Shown piece by piece: positions 25,085 through 36,869 of a stretch of DNA of 64,000 bases. Position numbers and translations under genes: made by a program. The stretch comes from Acanthacorydalis orientalis (Eukaryota > Arthropoda > Insecta > Megaloptera > Corydalidae), in assembly GCA_034766995.1 (NCBI GenBank), contig CM068320.1:8316001-8380000 (forward strand). Reading direction: 5' to 3'. The stretch's first letter is position 1. Each line of letters starts with the position of its first letter. The notes below the pieces were generated by a model. It did not search any database, was not told where the DNA came from, and saw only the letters and a list, made by a program, of their open reading frames with translations.

Positions 25085-25400
25085 TATGAAACTTTTCGAA
25101 ATATTCTGGTAAATGTAGAGGTATTTGACATTTTTTACACTACCAAATTTGCGAGGCATAGTTTTTGAAAATATTGGAGTCCTAATATTGCTCTTTTGAC
25201 CAGAACATATCTATTTTAGATTTTTTTTACTTGCGACATTATGATACATGATGAAAAATATGCTTTATTTTCATCACTTGTTACTGGAAACTACTTCTCG
25301 TTCTTTTTCTATTTACAGTCATTTGTCATTTGATTTGCGTATCTATTTGTTTCTACGGTTATCATTTCAAAAAAAGCATCATTTAACACTTGTTTCAAAA
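25085..25400 (-). pseudogene. PiggyBac-like transposase fragment
   Basis: On the minus strand successive frames read DAFFEMITVETNRYANQM, then FPVTSDENKAYFSS, then KSKIDMFWSKE, and after a frameshift RTPIFSKTMPRKF. This order matches the start of the piggyBac DDE region (ETNRYA; then DEIKAFLG; then YWS-D; then TPIFSKxMxRxRF in family members). At least two stops and one frameshift are present, and similarity ends near 25085, before the catalytic aspartates. The plus-strand open frame at 25248-25466 is antisense to this remnant and not a gene. No TTAA-flanked ends were located. Confidence 0.72.
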
Positions 25401-25469
25401 CACAGAGGAGTAAAATTTGTTCCACTGAATATATATAATTTTTCCTTTCTAATATTTGCTTTGTAGCTG

Positions 25470-26485
25470 CACTAGAGTGAATTAAATCTGTGTGCGTTTC
25501 AGAGATATCAACGTTTACAATGGTATAAGAAACACAACGTATCAGAAACGTTTTTATATGTCAAGGGGTTAAGTTACTTTAATTCAAGACAATATATTTC
25601 TTAATAATTACAACAAATTTTATATTTTTGTAAAAAAAATGCTATCTGCTTATGTGTTTATTTATTTAACCATTTTATATGCAAAAAGACCGTTTATTTT
25701 GTAAATTAAATCTAAAAGCATTTTTATCAGATACAACCAGGATGTTACACTTAATATTTTAATTATTATTATGATTATTTATTCACTATTTTTAAAACCT
25801 CAAAACAGTTGCCTTTCGAAAGCAGTCAATTGTGATGTTCACTATTTTACTATTACTGTTTCCAAAAAATGGTACATAAAAATACAAAAAATATATCTTA
25901 CTCTTGGCCGGTGCACTAGTGACTAGAAACTAAACACTAATGGAATAATTTTACTTTTTTCAAATTTCACTTTTGTCATTCTTTGCAAAATTATATAAAC
26001 CGGGCTTATAATCGTTAGATATTTTTTCATATACATCTACTAAGTTTTTCCTATCTGAATCTGTAGACGTACGAATTTTAATACAATAAATAGATGTTTA
26101 CAGTAAAAAAGTGAACGAACACAATAGAAAAATATATTATCAAGCCAAGTGAAGAGATGAAAACAAATTATGAACACATGCGAAGTGGATAGTGAATGTT
26201 ATTTTACAATTGTGATTTTCTCCAAGCAGATAGTGGAAGATACATTTCCACGGAACAAATGTACATTTTAAGTTAATAAATTATTACGTTTATCCAGTAT
26301 ATTAGTAATATTATTGACAAGAAGATAATTTAAGTTTATATTTATCTTTCTATCGACATTTTTAATGATGTAAATTGTTTCGAAGATGTCATTTGTTCCA
26401 AACGTGTCAGTAAAGTTCAGTTTAGTTTGAATTTGAACCTACATATATCCTAGTATTTCAGGAAATGCATAATGATAGAACTATA
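25470..26485. other. Unique AT-rich DNA, no gene seen
   Basis: No coding or repeat structure recognised. Confidence 0.5.

Positions 26486-26538
<53 letters not shown>
26486..26538. repeat. (TA)n microsatellite
   Basis: Uniform TA run about 230 bp from mariner copy B. Confidence 0.97.
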
Positions 26539-26541
<3 letters not shown>

Positions 26542-26767
26542 TCCAGTGCTTTAGAACAGAATTTAATTTACTTAAAATTATGTTGCTGTTGTCTGTGAAA
26601 GAATTAATATCAAGTTATGATTTAAAATTCATTGTTTACTTATCAGGTTTGCCATAATGTCTTACTTTTTCTTCAAAAATTGACCCAGGAAAAAAATTAA
26701 TGTCAATAAAGGGCATTATTTTAACTGCTTGTTTTTCTTTATACAAAAAAAATATGTACTAAATGTA

Positions 26768-28052
26768 TTGGGTGTTGGAATTAATTCGTAACGTTTTCTT
26801 CATGAAAAAAGATCATTTATTTTAAATGAAATTGAAAACACATATCATTCAAAGTATTGTCCATCGTTAGCCACTACTTTTTCCGATCTTTCGGGCAAGA
26901 AACGAATACCACGTCAGAAGAACGCCTCGTCTTTAGATGCAATCCACGAATCGACCCATTTTTTGGCAATCTTCATAAGAAGTGAGCTTCTGTCCAGAGA
27001 GGCCATGACTCATCGATCGAAACAACTGGTAATCAGAAGGAGCAAAATCTGGAGAATACGGCGGGTGGGGTAGGACTTCCCATTTGAGCGTTTCCAAGTA
27101 TGTTTTGACCGGTTTTGCGACGTGCGGACGAGCATTGTCGTCCTGCAAAATCACTTTGTCGTGTCTTTCAAAGTATTCCGGCCGTTCTTCCTTCAATGCA
27201 CGGCTCAAGTGCATTAATTGTAGTCGGTAGCGATCCCCAGTGATGGTTTCATTCAGGTTGAACAAGTCATAGTAGATCACATCCTTATGATCCCACCAAA
27301 TACAGAGCATGAGCTTGGATCCATGGATATTTAGCTTCGCCCCTGATATTGATGGTTGGTCGGACTTAACCCATGACTTTCTGCGCTTAGTATTGTCGTA
27401 ATTGATCCACTTTTCATCGCCCGTGACAATTCGATGCAAAAATCTCTTCCTTTTCTCCCGTCGAAGCAGCAGTACACAGGTAGAAAAACGCCTTTCAACG
27501 TCGCTCGGTTTCAATTCATATGGGACCCAATGTCCTTGCTTTTGGATCATTCCCATGGCTTTAAGGCGTTTTCCTACCGTTGACAAGTCAACTCCCAACA
27601 ATTCAGACAATTCAGAAGTGTTTGACATGGGTCTTCATTAAGCAATGCCTCCGATTCTTCATCGTCGAACTTTTTCGGCTGTCCAGGTCGTTCCTTGTCT
27701 TCCAAGTCGAAATCACCACTTTTAAAACGTGCAAACCACTTCCGACACGTTTGCTCAGCTAGAGCATGGTCACCATAAACTTCCACTAAAATACGATGAC
27801 TTTCGGCAGCACTTTTTTTCATGTTAAAGTAATGAAGTAAAACTCACCGCAAAAACAATTTATCCGGCACGAAGTTCGACATATTCGATAAAGTACAAAG
27901 TGTTATTTACGTTTCAACCAAATGACATATACTGAAACTGACGCCTAGGGACAGCTGTTTTACGGGGAATATTTAGTTGAAGGGAACAATGGAAGAATGT
28001 ACTTACCTACGCCATCTCTTGTAAAACGCTACGAATTAATTCCAACACCTAA
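26768..28052 (-). mobile_element. Mariner family ABC, copy B, full length
   Basis: A 1285-bp element. The left terminus begins TTGGGTGTTGGAATTAATTC and the reverse complement of the right terminus begins TTAGGTGTTGGAATTAATTC. Perfect TA target duplications lie at 26766-26767 and 28053-28054. Sequence similarity to copies A and C covers the whole length including the untranslated ends. Confidence 0.96.
26845..27822 (-). pseudogene. Mariner transposase pseudogene, copy B
   Basis: The start MKKSAAESHRILVEVYGDHA at 27822 leads into a complete N-terminal DNA-binding region with WFARFKSGDFDLEDKERPG. A one-base deletion near 27615 shifts the frame; the next frame (27628 to 26933) carries WVPYEL, VTGDEKW, LCIWWDHKD, a DDNARPH second site (H to D before the catalytic Asp) and SPDFAPSDYQLF. 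A one-base insertion near 26965 breaks the C-terminus, and a TGA replaces an Arg codon in FFRRG near 26912. The terminal VANDGQYFE and stop (26845-26847) remain. It keeps all three catalytic aspartates but cannot make one protein. Confidence 0.94.
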
Positions 28053-28222
28053 TAATTTAATTAAAATTTTTACATGACAACTAAACAGATTAGAATACGT
28101 CTGTACACAATTTTTAATCACTTTTTGTCTCTACTAATAGCCCACAGGATCAAAGAATTATATTTTTAAGTAAATTTTGTTTTATTGTTGACTTTTAGTT
28201 GATTAGCGTTGATTTTTTGTGG

Positions 28223-28274
<52 letters not shown>

Positions 28275-28653
28275 ATATGTATTGTGTTTATACGTATACT
28301 AAGTATATGTATATATTTATAAATATATAAAAAAAATATATATACATTGATTTTTCCTCCGCGAACCGTACTCATCGAGTATTGTTTACAGATGCCGTGT
28401 TTCGCATCCATCTACTTTGTATTCTATTCTTCTCGCTATGTAGATTCCGCGTTTTCGTATTTCCTTCAGAACACACATACGCACTCACGAAACTAGTTGA
28501 ATACGCTTTACGTCTTCGTCAAAAGAATAATCTGCAAAATATTTTATGTATGATGTATTATGTACAAATAACTCTTCTCTAGTCGTACAGTTTCGTCTCC
28601 GATAACAGTGTTTGTCGTACGGGAGATTCGTAGACATACACATGCATACATAC

Positions 28654-28715
<62 letters not shown>

Positions 28716-28733
28716 AATATGTGTATATATATA

Positions 28734-28793
<60 letters not shown>

Positions 28794-29339
28794 TTTATGT
28801 ATGTATAAGTATTTATATATTCACATGTCTGCATTTTGAAAAGCTTTGAAGAGGATGAGATTTGTAGACAGTACTTCGAATATCGTGTAAAGCTTTTCAT
28901 GTTCAATATATGTAATGATAGTAGTGATAGGGTTCTGACTTCAATCGGAATAATGAGTGGAGAAATGAACAATGACACCCGAATACAAATCACGTGATTC
29001 GTGGCACTAACATATCCAAGCATTACGGGGATTGAATGCATGACAAGGTTTTTCACTTTTAGAATATTTACTTAAAGTTAACAGTTTCACTTTCTACTCA
29101 ATGTAAATCTACTCCTGTGGCTTGAATATCTCTGCGCTCAGAAAGCAGTTTGTTTTTTAAAAAATCGAAAAAACGCGTTTTTCATAATAAAAATGCCACA
29201 TTGAAGATAAAGGTTCACATCGCATATAGATATTTTAATCAAATGATTCTTTTGATTATATTTCTGTTTCTTTATGTTAATTAGAAATTTAAATTTTGAT
29301 TTTAAAATAAATTTTCACTATAAAAATAATTGATTTATA

Positions 29340-29341
<2 letters not shown>
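28053..29341. repeat. (TA)n tracts with unique DNA between
   Basis: TA tracts lie at 28226-28271, 28657-28700 and 28735-28792. The moderate-GC stretch 28370-28620 and the stretch 28830-29060 hold no recognisable coding sequence. Frames such as 28544-29056 minus are translations of the repeats plus flanks. Confidence 0.85.

Positions 29342-29371
<30 letters not shown>
29342..29371. repeat. (TA)n microsatellite
   Basis: Short TA run. Confidence 0.95.
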
Positions 29372-29373
<2 letters not shown>

Positions 29374-29861
29374 TTTATTGAATCATACTAAGGACGTACC
29401 AGATAAAACATAAATTTTTTTCTCTGAATTTCGAATTCTTGATTTTAATAATAAAAAATGCTTGTTTTTCTAACGAATGATTTATTTTGATTTATAGTGC
29501 TAAAGTCGATTTTTTTGTTCATATAAAATGTAAATATCAATACTAGTCCTTTTACACAAGGAATTAATATTATCCTATGGAATTAAATTGAAAATTTAGC
29601 ATATAAACATTTTTTCTTCGATGTGTTATACTGAATATATAATTATTGTTCGGAACAAATCTGAAACTCGTCGTATGAGGTCATTTATTCTGCGATCAGT
29701 TTGACTTTTGTCATCTTGAAATAATTTTTGAATTCTTCAGATACGAGTTTAAAATTTACTTGAAGATGACGAAAATTGAAATCATTCATAAAAGCAATGA
29801 ACTCTTACTTGGCCCTATGGATTGACATAGAACAATCACAATTAACCAGTAGATAAATAAC

Positions 29862-30591
29862 AGGATGTTGTCACCACTACTCTTCAATTTATACGTAGAG
29901 GTCGTACTCAGGAATTGGAAAAAAAGCTGCGTAGGCATGGGAGTACCTGTTGGAGACCATAACCTTTTCACGTTAAGTTTTGCCGACGACCAGGCCGTAA
30001 TTGCTCAAGACTCATACGATCTGGAATTTATGATAAGACGACTTTATACAGAATATGAGAAATGGGAATTACATGTAAGTCTGAAAAAGACGGAGTTTTT
30101 GGTCGTGAATAGCGAAAAAAATTGAAATATTTATAAATGATGACTAAACAATCGAACAAGTTGAAGAGTTTAAATATCTAGGGGCGGTAGTAGATAAAAA
30201 CGGAATAGGTGAGAGAGAAATCAAACACCGATTACAAGAAGCAAAGAAAATAATTGGCTGCCTAAACTCGCTATGGTGGGACCGAAACATTTAAAAAAAA
30301 AACGAAAAACGTATAGGACGGGTTATGGTAGAGTCCACCCTCTGTTACGGAAGTGAGATCTGGACAATCAATGCCGAGACAAAGCGAAGGCTGAATGCAG
30401 CAAAAATAGACTACCTCTGACGAAGTGCAAGAGTCCCCAGGCTTCAACACATAACAAATGAAGAAATCAGACGTCGAATGAATGCTGGATGGAGAGACAG
30501 ATACTGATAGGATAGAACTTCTGAATTTATTTAGAAATGTTGATAAAATTACATATTATGTTTCATAAATATTATATTGTAATATCAAGCT

Positions 30592-30634
<43 letters not shown>
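29862..30634 (+). mobile_element. LINE copy 1, 5'-truncated and internally deleted, with (AT)n tail
   Basis: A reverse-transcriptase frame begins at 29865 (MLSPLLFNLYVEVV) and carries LSFADDQAVIAQD, the FADD active-site motif of LINE reverse transcriptases. A deleted A in an A-run after SEKN shifts the frame near 30120. Downstream segments match LINE copy 2: the tract around GAVVDKNGIGEREIKHRLQE and the tract around SEIWTINAETKRRLNA, with a stop near 30418. After about 30520 some 200 bp present in copy 2 are missing, and the 3' end then matches copy 2 again before passing into (AT)n (30594-30634). A 9-bp ATAAATAAC occurs at 29853-29861 and 30635-30643 as a likely target duplication. The clade is not resolved. 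Confidence 0.88.
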
Positions 30635-30642
<8 letters not shown>

Positions 30643-30767
30643 CTAGGTTAATGTATTGACATTGGTTTTAAAACTTGTTTACCGTGAATAATAATTAATA
30701 GGTATTTGTCAATATATTTGGCTGTTATTCTTTATTGTAAAAATGTTATTTAGTATAAATAATTATA

Positions 30768-32021
30768 TTGGTCTGGAACAAAAGTTAGTAGCGTTTTCCA
30801 ATAGATGTCATTAATTACAGTTTCGCACACAGCTCGATTATATTACAATACTCCATATGTGCTATTTTTACAGGTGACATTTTAACGTTTCTTTCTCTGC
30901 TATTTTTGTGCAATTTTGCGTATTTTAAGTCTATTAAATTTAAAAATGAAAATGGAAGAATATAAGGTCCATTCTCATAATTTGATGCTCTTTAGAAAGC
31001 ACTGCAAAGACAGCAAAAAACATATACAATGTTTACGGAGAGGGTTCCGTAGCTGGCAGTACTATTCGAAAGTGGTTCGCTGGTTCAGAGATGGAAAATT
31101 CGATTTAGAGGATCGACAGTGTTCTGATAGGCCTTCAGTTGTTGATAATAACGAAATTGTAACACGTATTGCAAGTAATCAACGTTGCACAACATGGGAC
31201 ATCGAATAGAAACTGCATGTGTCTCATAGGAGTGTTATGATGCATTTGGAGACACTTGTATATGTGAATCGCTACGATGTTTGAGTGCTTCATAATTTAA
31301 CTGAAATAAGTTTAATGGAACGCATTTCCATCAGTGATTCACTCCTTAAAAGAAACTAAAACGACCTGTTTATGAAATGATTGATCACGGGTGATGAAAA
31401 ATGGATCGTTTTCAATAATGTGGATCGAGAAAGGTTCTTGGGAAAACGAAATAATCTCCGTTAGCCACTCCAAAAGCGGGTGTTCATTCGACGAATGTGA
31501 TATTGTATATCTGGTGGGATTGGAAAGGTGTTATGTATTAAGAGCTTCTCTCAAATAATCAGACGATAAATTCGGAGAATTATTACGCTCAACTGGACCA
31601 ATTAAAGGCAACAATCGATAAAAAGCATCCAGAAATACCCAATCGGTAGGGTATCGTACACTAGACCACACGTCTTTTTATACACCTGTTAGAAATTGTT
31701 GCAATTTGTCCGGGACGTCCTACCTCACCCGCCATATTTACCTAATCTTGCATATTCAGATTACCAGTTGTTCCGATTCCTACAAAATTCCCTTATGGAA
31801 AAAACTTCACTTCTATGGAAGTCTGCAGAAACCACCTGGATCAATTCATCGCCCAGAATGATGCGAAGTTCTGGGAGGACGGAAATATGAAACTACGTGC
31901 AAGATGGCGAAAGTTGGTACATCAAAATGGCACATATGTATTGGAATAAATATATGTACAAATAAGTAATCACTGCCTTTGAATTTTACTTTAAAAACGC
32001 TACGATTTTTTGTGATAACAA
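30768..32021 (+). mobile_element. Near full-length dead mariner, mellifera-like
   Basis: The left end reads TTGGTCTGGAACAAAAGTTA after TA (30766-30767). The right end, reverse complemented, reads TTGTTATCACAAAAAATCGT, and both ends share a GTAGCGTTTT block inside. The right target copy reads TG. It lies 125 bp beyond LINE copy 1. Confidence 0.85.
30946..31949 (+). pseudogene. Mariner transposase pseudogene, mellifera-like
   Basis: From ATG 30946 the frame carries YGEGSVAG-type and KFDLEDRQCSDRPSVVD segments of the N-terminal domain, interrupted by TAG at 31207-31209. Further frames read VSHRSVMMHLETLVYVNRYD, LITGDEKWIVFNNV (first catalytic aspartate), ILYIWWDWKGVMY and NNQTINSENYYAQLDQLKA. 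The second-site HDNARPH block is decayed near 31660. The third site reads YLPNLAYSDYQLF (within 31696-31890). The end is readable as GTYVLE with TAA at 31947. At least four stops and several frameshifts are present. Confidence 0.88.
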
Positions 32022-32029
32022 TGTAGAAC

Positions 32030-33255
32030 AGTAATCTAATTAAATTAACGTTATGAATGATTCACGATTTCAAACACCACAGAATGCTTTTTTTTCAAAA
32101 TATTCAATACGTATATTATAATATTGTAATTTTTCAATATGGTAATGTGCATCATAAATATGTGTATTAATATTTTTTAGTTATTTTTATTCATGGATAT
32201 TTTTTTTATCGTAACACAGCTCTACATGAAAAAATAAAGTAAATTTAATTTACTTATAAAATATCCTAGTAAAAAGAGTCTACTTTCTTTTTTCGTACTC
32301 ATTTATATTCTAAGTTAATATCAAATTATCTAATTACACATTTCATTCAACGCTATTTACGCATTGAATGTAATTAAAATAAATACATTTTTTTAATTTC
32401 TTTATTTTCTATTGCAGGTGAGTCTAAATTACATTTCTATTTAGGTGGCTGTTAAACGAAATAGTTTTGGTAAGTTTAAATACTTTTAAAGCATAAATAT
32501 TTTTTATGTGTGTCAACATATAAAACATTAAGACAACATTTAAAAATAAAATTTTATACATTATAATTTAAAAAATTATCTTAAACCTAATGCAGAAGTT
32601 TTATTAACCTATAAAAATATATAATATTTTATCTTCACTATAATATTATTGCGAAAGTAAAACATCAAAATTTAAAAATAAAAAATAAATATTTATTTTG
32701 AATTTAAAATAATTATGAATTAAAGTAGTGATATAAAATATACAATTTTAAACATTAATTTATGTACTACTAGAAAATTATTGTTATGTACTGCGTGTGT
32801 CTTTAAAAAAAAAATACATGAAAGCATTAAACAAACCAAACTTTTATATTCATTAGGTCTTCACAAGTACAATCCAATTTTTCTTTTACACCTCACTGTC
32901 GACTATATTTCTCTTACCATTCGAATTCACACGTCTCATGAAATTCATTCTCTGTCAACTTATGAACTTGTAGAACCCCCAATTCTTTCACAACTTCGTT
33001 GAGTTGTTTATCTGGCTACTTATATACTCAAAATCGAACTTTCTACAGTATATCACATCCTTTTTAGAAAAATCTGGAAATCTGAGAATTTTTTTCCCAT
33101 TTTTAATAAAATTTTAGAACTTGCCAAGTTTTTCTAGATTACTTAAATTTTTGTTTACTATTAGCTCTCTCGGCACTGTGTTATATTTTATGTTAATGCT
33201 AAACATCTTATTATTTACTTTTTTTTATTAATAAGAATAATATAATTCTAAGAAG
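32030..33255. other. Unique AT-rich DNA, no gene seen
   Basis: A 73-codon frame (32781-33002) has no recognisable domain. No repeat structure was seen. Confidence 0.5.
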
Positions 33256-33261
33256 TGTATA

Positions 33262-33597
33262 CGAAGCGCGTTTTTAAAGTAAGGTCCGTTTTGTAATTAC
33301 CGCCGATTAAAGATGAATGATGAGATTGCGTATGCGCAACATCTTTGCATAATTCATGAGTTTTCCATCAGCTATTTTATTGACTTATGATTCTTATTTG
33401 ATGCCACGTGTGAATGATTCATAATGAGGACAACAATAAATAATTCCTCCAGCAGATAGGTTCGTGTTATGATCCAGGTTTTTGCTAGTAAAAAACAATA
33501 GTACCGTCGAAATTCACAGGCAACTTTGTAAGATGTATGGATCAACTCTTATGGGGGACAATAATGTTAGACAATGGTGTCATTTACTTAAAGAACA
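33262..33597 (+). mobile_element. Mariner 5' fragment, half of a chimera
   Basis: Begins after a TA (33260-33261) with CGAAGCGCGTTTTTAAAGTA, a mariner-like terminus, followed by an untranslated leader and an N-terminal frame reading LVKNNSTVEIHRQLCKMYG and DNNVRQWCHLLKE (33488-33594). These match the DNA-binding region of a common insect mariner lineage. The initiating region carries a stop. It ends abruptly at about 33597 where sequence of another mariner begins in the opposite orientation. Confidence 0.78.
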
Positions 33598-33903
33598 GTC
33601 TTCGCATTCTTCGGCGCACTTTCACCAGTTGTTGTCCACTGCTTTGACTCAAGTGTGTAGTGGTGGATCCATGTTTCATCCACGGTGACGAATCGACGCA
33701 AAACGCCTACTCGTTTTTTTTCAATTTTTGCTGCAACTGTTACAATGGTCGCTTCAAATATCTGTAGAACGTGAACAACGCTTTGGTCTAGGCTGAAATT
33801 TCGCCTATGATAGTTTGAAAAGTGACACTTGATAGCCGTGACGTAACAAAATGTGTAGAGGCGCAATATCATATAAATTTACCAATCTTACAAACTACCC
33901 TTG
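33598..33903 (-). mobile_element. Mariner 5' fragment in inverse orientation, other half of the chimera
   Basis: The right edge, reverse complemented, reads CAAGGGTAGTTTGTAAGATT next to TA (33904-33905), an irritans-like terminus. The minus-strand frame (33588-33872) contains VLRRFVTVDETWIHHYTLES and KQWTTTGESAPKNAKTV, the first catalytic site and its downstream region. The segment between the start and this site is shortened, so the piece is internally deleted as well as truncated. Confidence 0.8.
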
Positions 33904-33983
33904 TATGTAGATGTACTTTTATTTATAATAAATTATTTTTCTTCTAATTATTGAACAAACCTTAGTTTAAAAACGCATCATAC

Positions 33984-34006
33984 ACACACACCCACACACA
34001 CACACA

Positions 34007-34072
<66 letters not shown>
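33984..34072. repeat. (CA)n(TA)n microsatellite
   Basis: CA run followed by a long TA run, starting about 80 bp from the inverted mariner fragment. Confidence 0.96.
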
Positions 34073-34074
<2 letters not shown>

Positions 34075-34079
34075 TTGGA

Positions 34080-34860
34080 ATGCCAGATATTCATAGAAGG
34101 TCTTCTTTTTCATTTTCGAAAGTGTAGCTTTTATTTCATTCACTGGATTTTTGAAATATACCAATGAAAACTTAAGTTTACAAATTCATATTTAAACGTA
34201 TAAATTAAGATTTTTATTTGATATGAGAAATATCTAGTTACATTTAAATAAAATTACCTTTCTAGTTATTGACGAATATGTATTTTTTTTAAATTTTTTT
34301 CAATTTCTTCAATTTTTTCAATTTCAATAAAAAATGAATGTTTGTATATGCGGACTATATTTTTTTCTTAATTCTCTTTCAGTAGTAGTTTCTAGATAAT
34401 TTCGTTAATTATTTATTATTTAAAACGATTAACTATGATCGATTTTAAAATAAATTGTATTGGAAAAAATAGACAAGAAAAATACTAGTTTTTAATAATA
34501 AAATGCAATTAATGAATTTAAATAACATTTAACTGTGATATCTTTATGTTCTATTATATATTATATAATTTTCCAAAAGTTCTATCATCAGCTTGAAAAT
34601 TACAAGATGAAATCATTTCAATTTAATTCAAAAATCCTTTTGCAAAAGATTAAGTACTATATAAATAAACATAACAATTTAAACAATGAGAAAATATATA
34701 ATAGTTTCAGAAAAAAAATCCGAACGAAAGATATCTCGTAATTGACAAGAGATAAAGTCTTAGAATATTCAAAAATAAATGAAAATGTTCAACTAGACGT
34801 AGTTAAAGCTTGTAGACAAGATTTTATTATTTAAAGCGTATAAATAAGTACATGGCACAA
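34080..34860. other. Unique AT-rich DNA, no gene seen
   Basis: Nothing supported; the 68-codon frame at 34535-34741 is Lys/Asn/Ile-rich and unassigned. Confidence 0.5.
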
Positions 34861-34869
34861 TACGTTTTT

Positions 34870-35345
34870 CTTTTCGATATCTCTTTGAACAGACAAAATC
34901 TTTCGTGACGCTAGTTTTATAAAAAAAAAACAGACGCGACGAACGTTTCTCGATGGCAATTCTGTTATAAGAAACGACGTGAATACAAAACCGACAGACA
35001 ACTTGTTGCACTTTTTGTTGTACGAGGCAAGAAACGCTATATAAAGTTTGAGACGACGCGTGAGAGCGTCGTCGTGCTGTCGGCTTGTCAGCGCGACGGG
35101 GCTTCGAAACCGCGTGCACGCGTTACAATCACGTGTACTGTGTTCATACTGATGCAACAGTTACCAAGCTGAACTGACAACAGCGTCAACATCGAACGAC
35201 TTGATTAATTGATTAATTAGTGCGCGGTGTTCATTCTTCAGGATTTTTGTTACGGTCATTAATTTACATTAACTTTTTTTAAGAATAGTTTTATTTATGT
35301 ATACATAACGAGGAAGTGTTTAAAATGTGTAAAGCCATTCGACGT
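34870..35345 (+). promoter_or_regulatory. Candidate TATA promoter and first exon
   Basis: A GC- and CpG-rich block carries TATATAAAG at 35038-35046, followed by GC-rich sequence in which transcription could start near 35068. About 255 nt further, an AAAATG context opens MCKAIR and runs into GAC|GTAAGG (donor after 35335 region), so a very short first coding exon is conceivable. An upstream ATG at about 35150 opens only a six-codon frame. Minus-strand frames of 108 codons (34793-35157) also cross the block but look like products of the locally lower stop density. No gene family is identifiable, and the promoter call is inference from motifs. Confidence 0.35.
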
Positions 35346-35349
35346 AAGG

Positions 35350-35990
35350 AAATAAAAATTAGCCACGCGACAAAATAAAATACTCATTCTTTGGTACTCA
35401 ATTTAAATAAAATATTTAATTATCGTATTTTCGAAAGTTACTTATAAAATATTAGAGAATGACTAAATACAGTGAAATTTATTTTCATTGATACATACCT
35501 GTATACTTATAAAAACTTTCGATAAAATACCTCCTCAGTTGTTTACTTTTAAATTACAGCTTTCAATTATTCTTGGTTGATCTAGTATTAATCTAACATT
35601 TTTATATTTGATAAAATTTTTGACATAGTTTTTATTAAAAAAAATGCTTACAAATTATGAAAACTTCCCATAAAAGATCTTTTCTTCGAATGTTCTGTTT
35701 CAATTTTGAATCAGTATTCTTAATTAAAACAAATTATATTGTTTCAGTATTATTATAGTTCCATTCAAAATTTAGCTATTTTAGTTTTTTCGAAGACAAC
35801 AACAAAATCTGAAAAATGTTATCATACAGAAAAAAAAATAATAAAAGAAATTTTTTAAATTTTCTTTTAAATTAATCATATTCACATCAGTAATTTGATT
35901 ATAATTATATGGCTAAATTGAATTTCACAGATTACGGGAGTAATTTGAAAATTCAGCGGCCTAACTGTAAAAAAATATAATTTGTGTTTT
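35350..35990. other. Unique AT-rich DNA, no gene seen
   Basis: No recognisable frames or repeats; if the preceding promoter candidate is real this would be intron. Confidence 0.5.
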
Positions 35991-35994
35991 TAAA

Positions 35995-36865
35995 TTACTT
36001 TAATTTTTCAATATGATTCCCATAAAATTTAATGCACTTCATCCACCGATGCTCCAATGCTTTTATGCCGTCCTTGAAATCCTTTTCTTGGAGGTCCTGA
36101 AAATAGCAATTCACTGTTTCTATCAGTTTTTCATCTGACGAAAATCACCTACCACATAATTTTTTTTAAGTTTTGGAAGCAAATGGAAATCTAAGGCGAG
36201 CCAAATCTTGAGAATATGCTGGATGGGGTAGCAAATCGTACTTCAGTTCAGCGAATTTTGCCATGGATACAACGCTTGTATGGGGATGTGAATTGTCTTG
36301 ATGGAATATGATTTTTTTCTTTAATAAACCTGTTTTTTTTCACGAATTGTTTAATTAAGTCGATCCAAAAGTTTAGCATAATACTCTCCGGTTATCGGTT
36401 GACCCTTTGAAAGATAGTCAATTAGCAGGATCCCTTAAGCATCCCAAAAAAATAAAGCCATAACTTTTCCAACGAATAAAACTGATTCGGCTTGTTTGGT
36501 AGCGGAGAATCACCATGCGTCCATTGTTTTGATTGTTGTTTTCACTCTGAAGTGTAATTGTGAATCCAATCTCATTTGTAGTCACAAATCCTCGAACAAC
36601 CCAAATAGTCTTGAGAAATTTGTAATCGAATGCGTTTATGAGCAATTATCAGCAAAAACGGAATCCATCTTGCCAATAACTTTTTCATACCGAACTATTC
36701 AGTTAGGATGTGATGCATGCGTTCATTTGAGGCTCCCACAACTAGCAATTTCGGACGTCTTCAATCGAAGATCCTTCAATACAATATCCGTGCACTTTGT
36801 GGATGATTTCTTCTATCGTTGCAGTTTTCGAACGTCCACTACGCGGGTTATCTTCTAAGCTTGCA
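35995..36865 (-). pseudogene. Mariner transposase pseudogene, irritans-like
   Basis: The minus strand reads SLEDNPRSGRSKTATIEEII (from about 36863), then RLQISQDY-like and VVRGFVTTNEIGFTI, in which the first catalytic Asp is Asn and the following residues have drifted. Downstream are KIIFHQDNSHPHTS with the second aspartate retained, DLLPHPAYSQDLA, and a C-terminus reading DFKDGIKALEHRWMKCIKF and HIEKLK before a stop at 35995-35997. Frameshifts and stops are frequent. The extreme N-terminus and the terminal repeats could not be placed, so the element may extend up to about 37070. Confidence 0.82.
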
Positions 36866-36869
36866 CAGG

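Noticed and set aside
27402..27641. Plus-strand frames opposite mariner copies B and C (also 41005-41220)
   Set aside because: They are antisense shadows of the transposase and recur because the copies are related.
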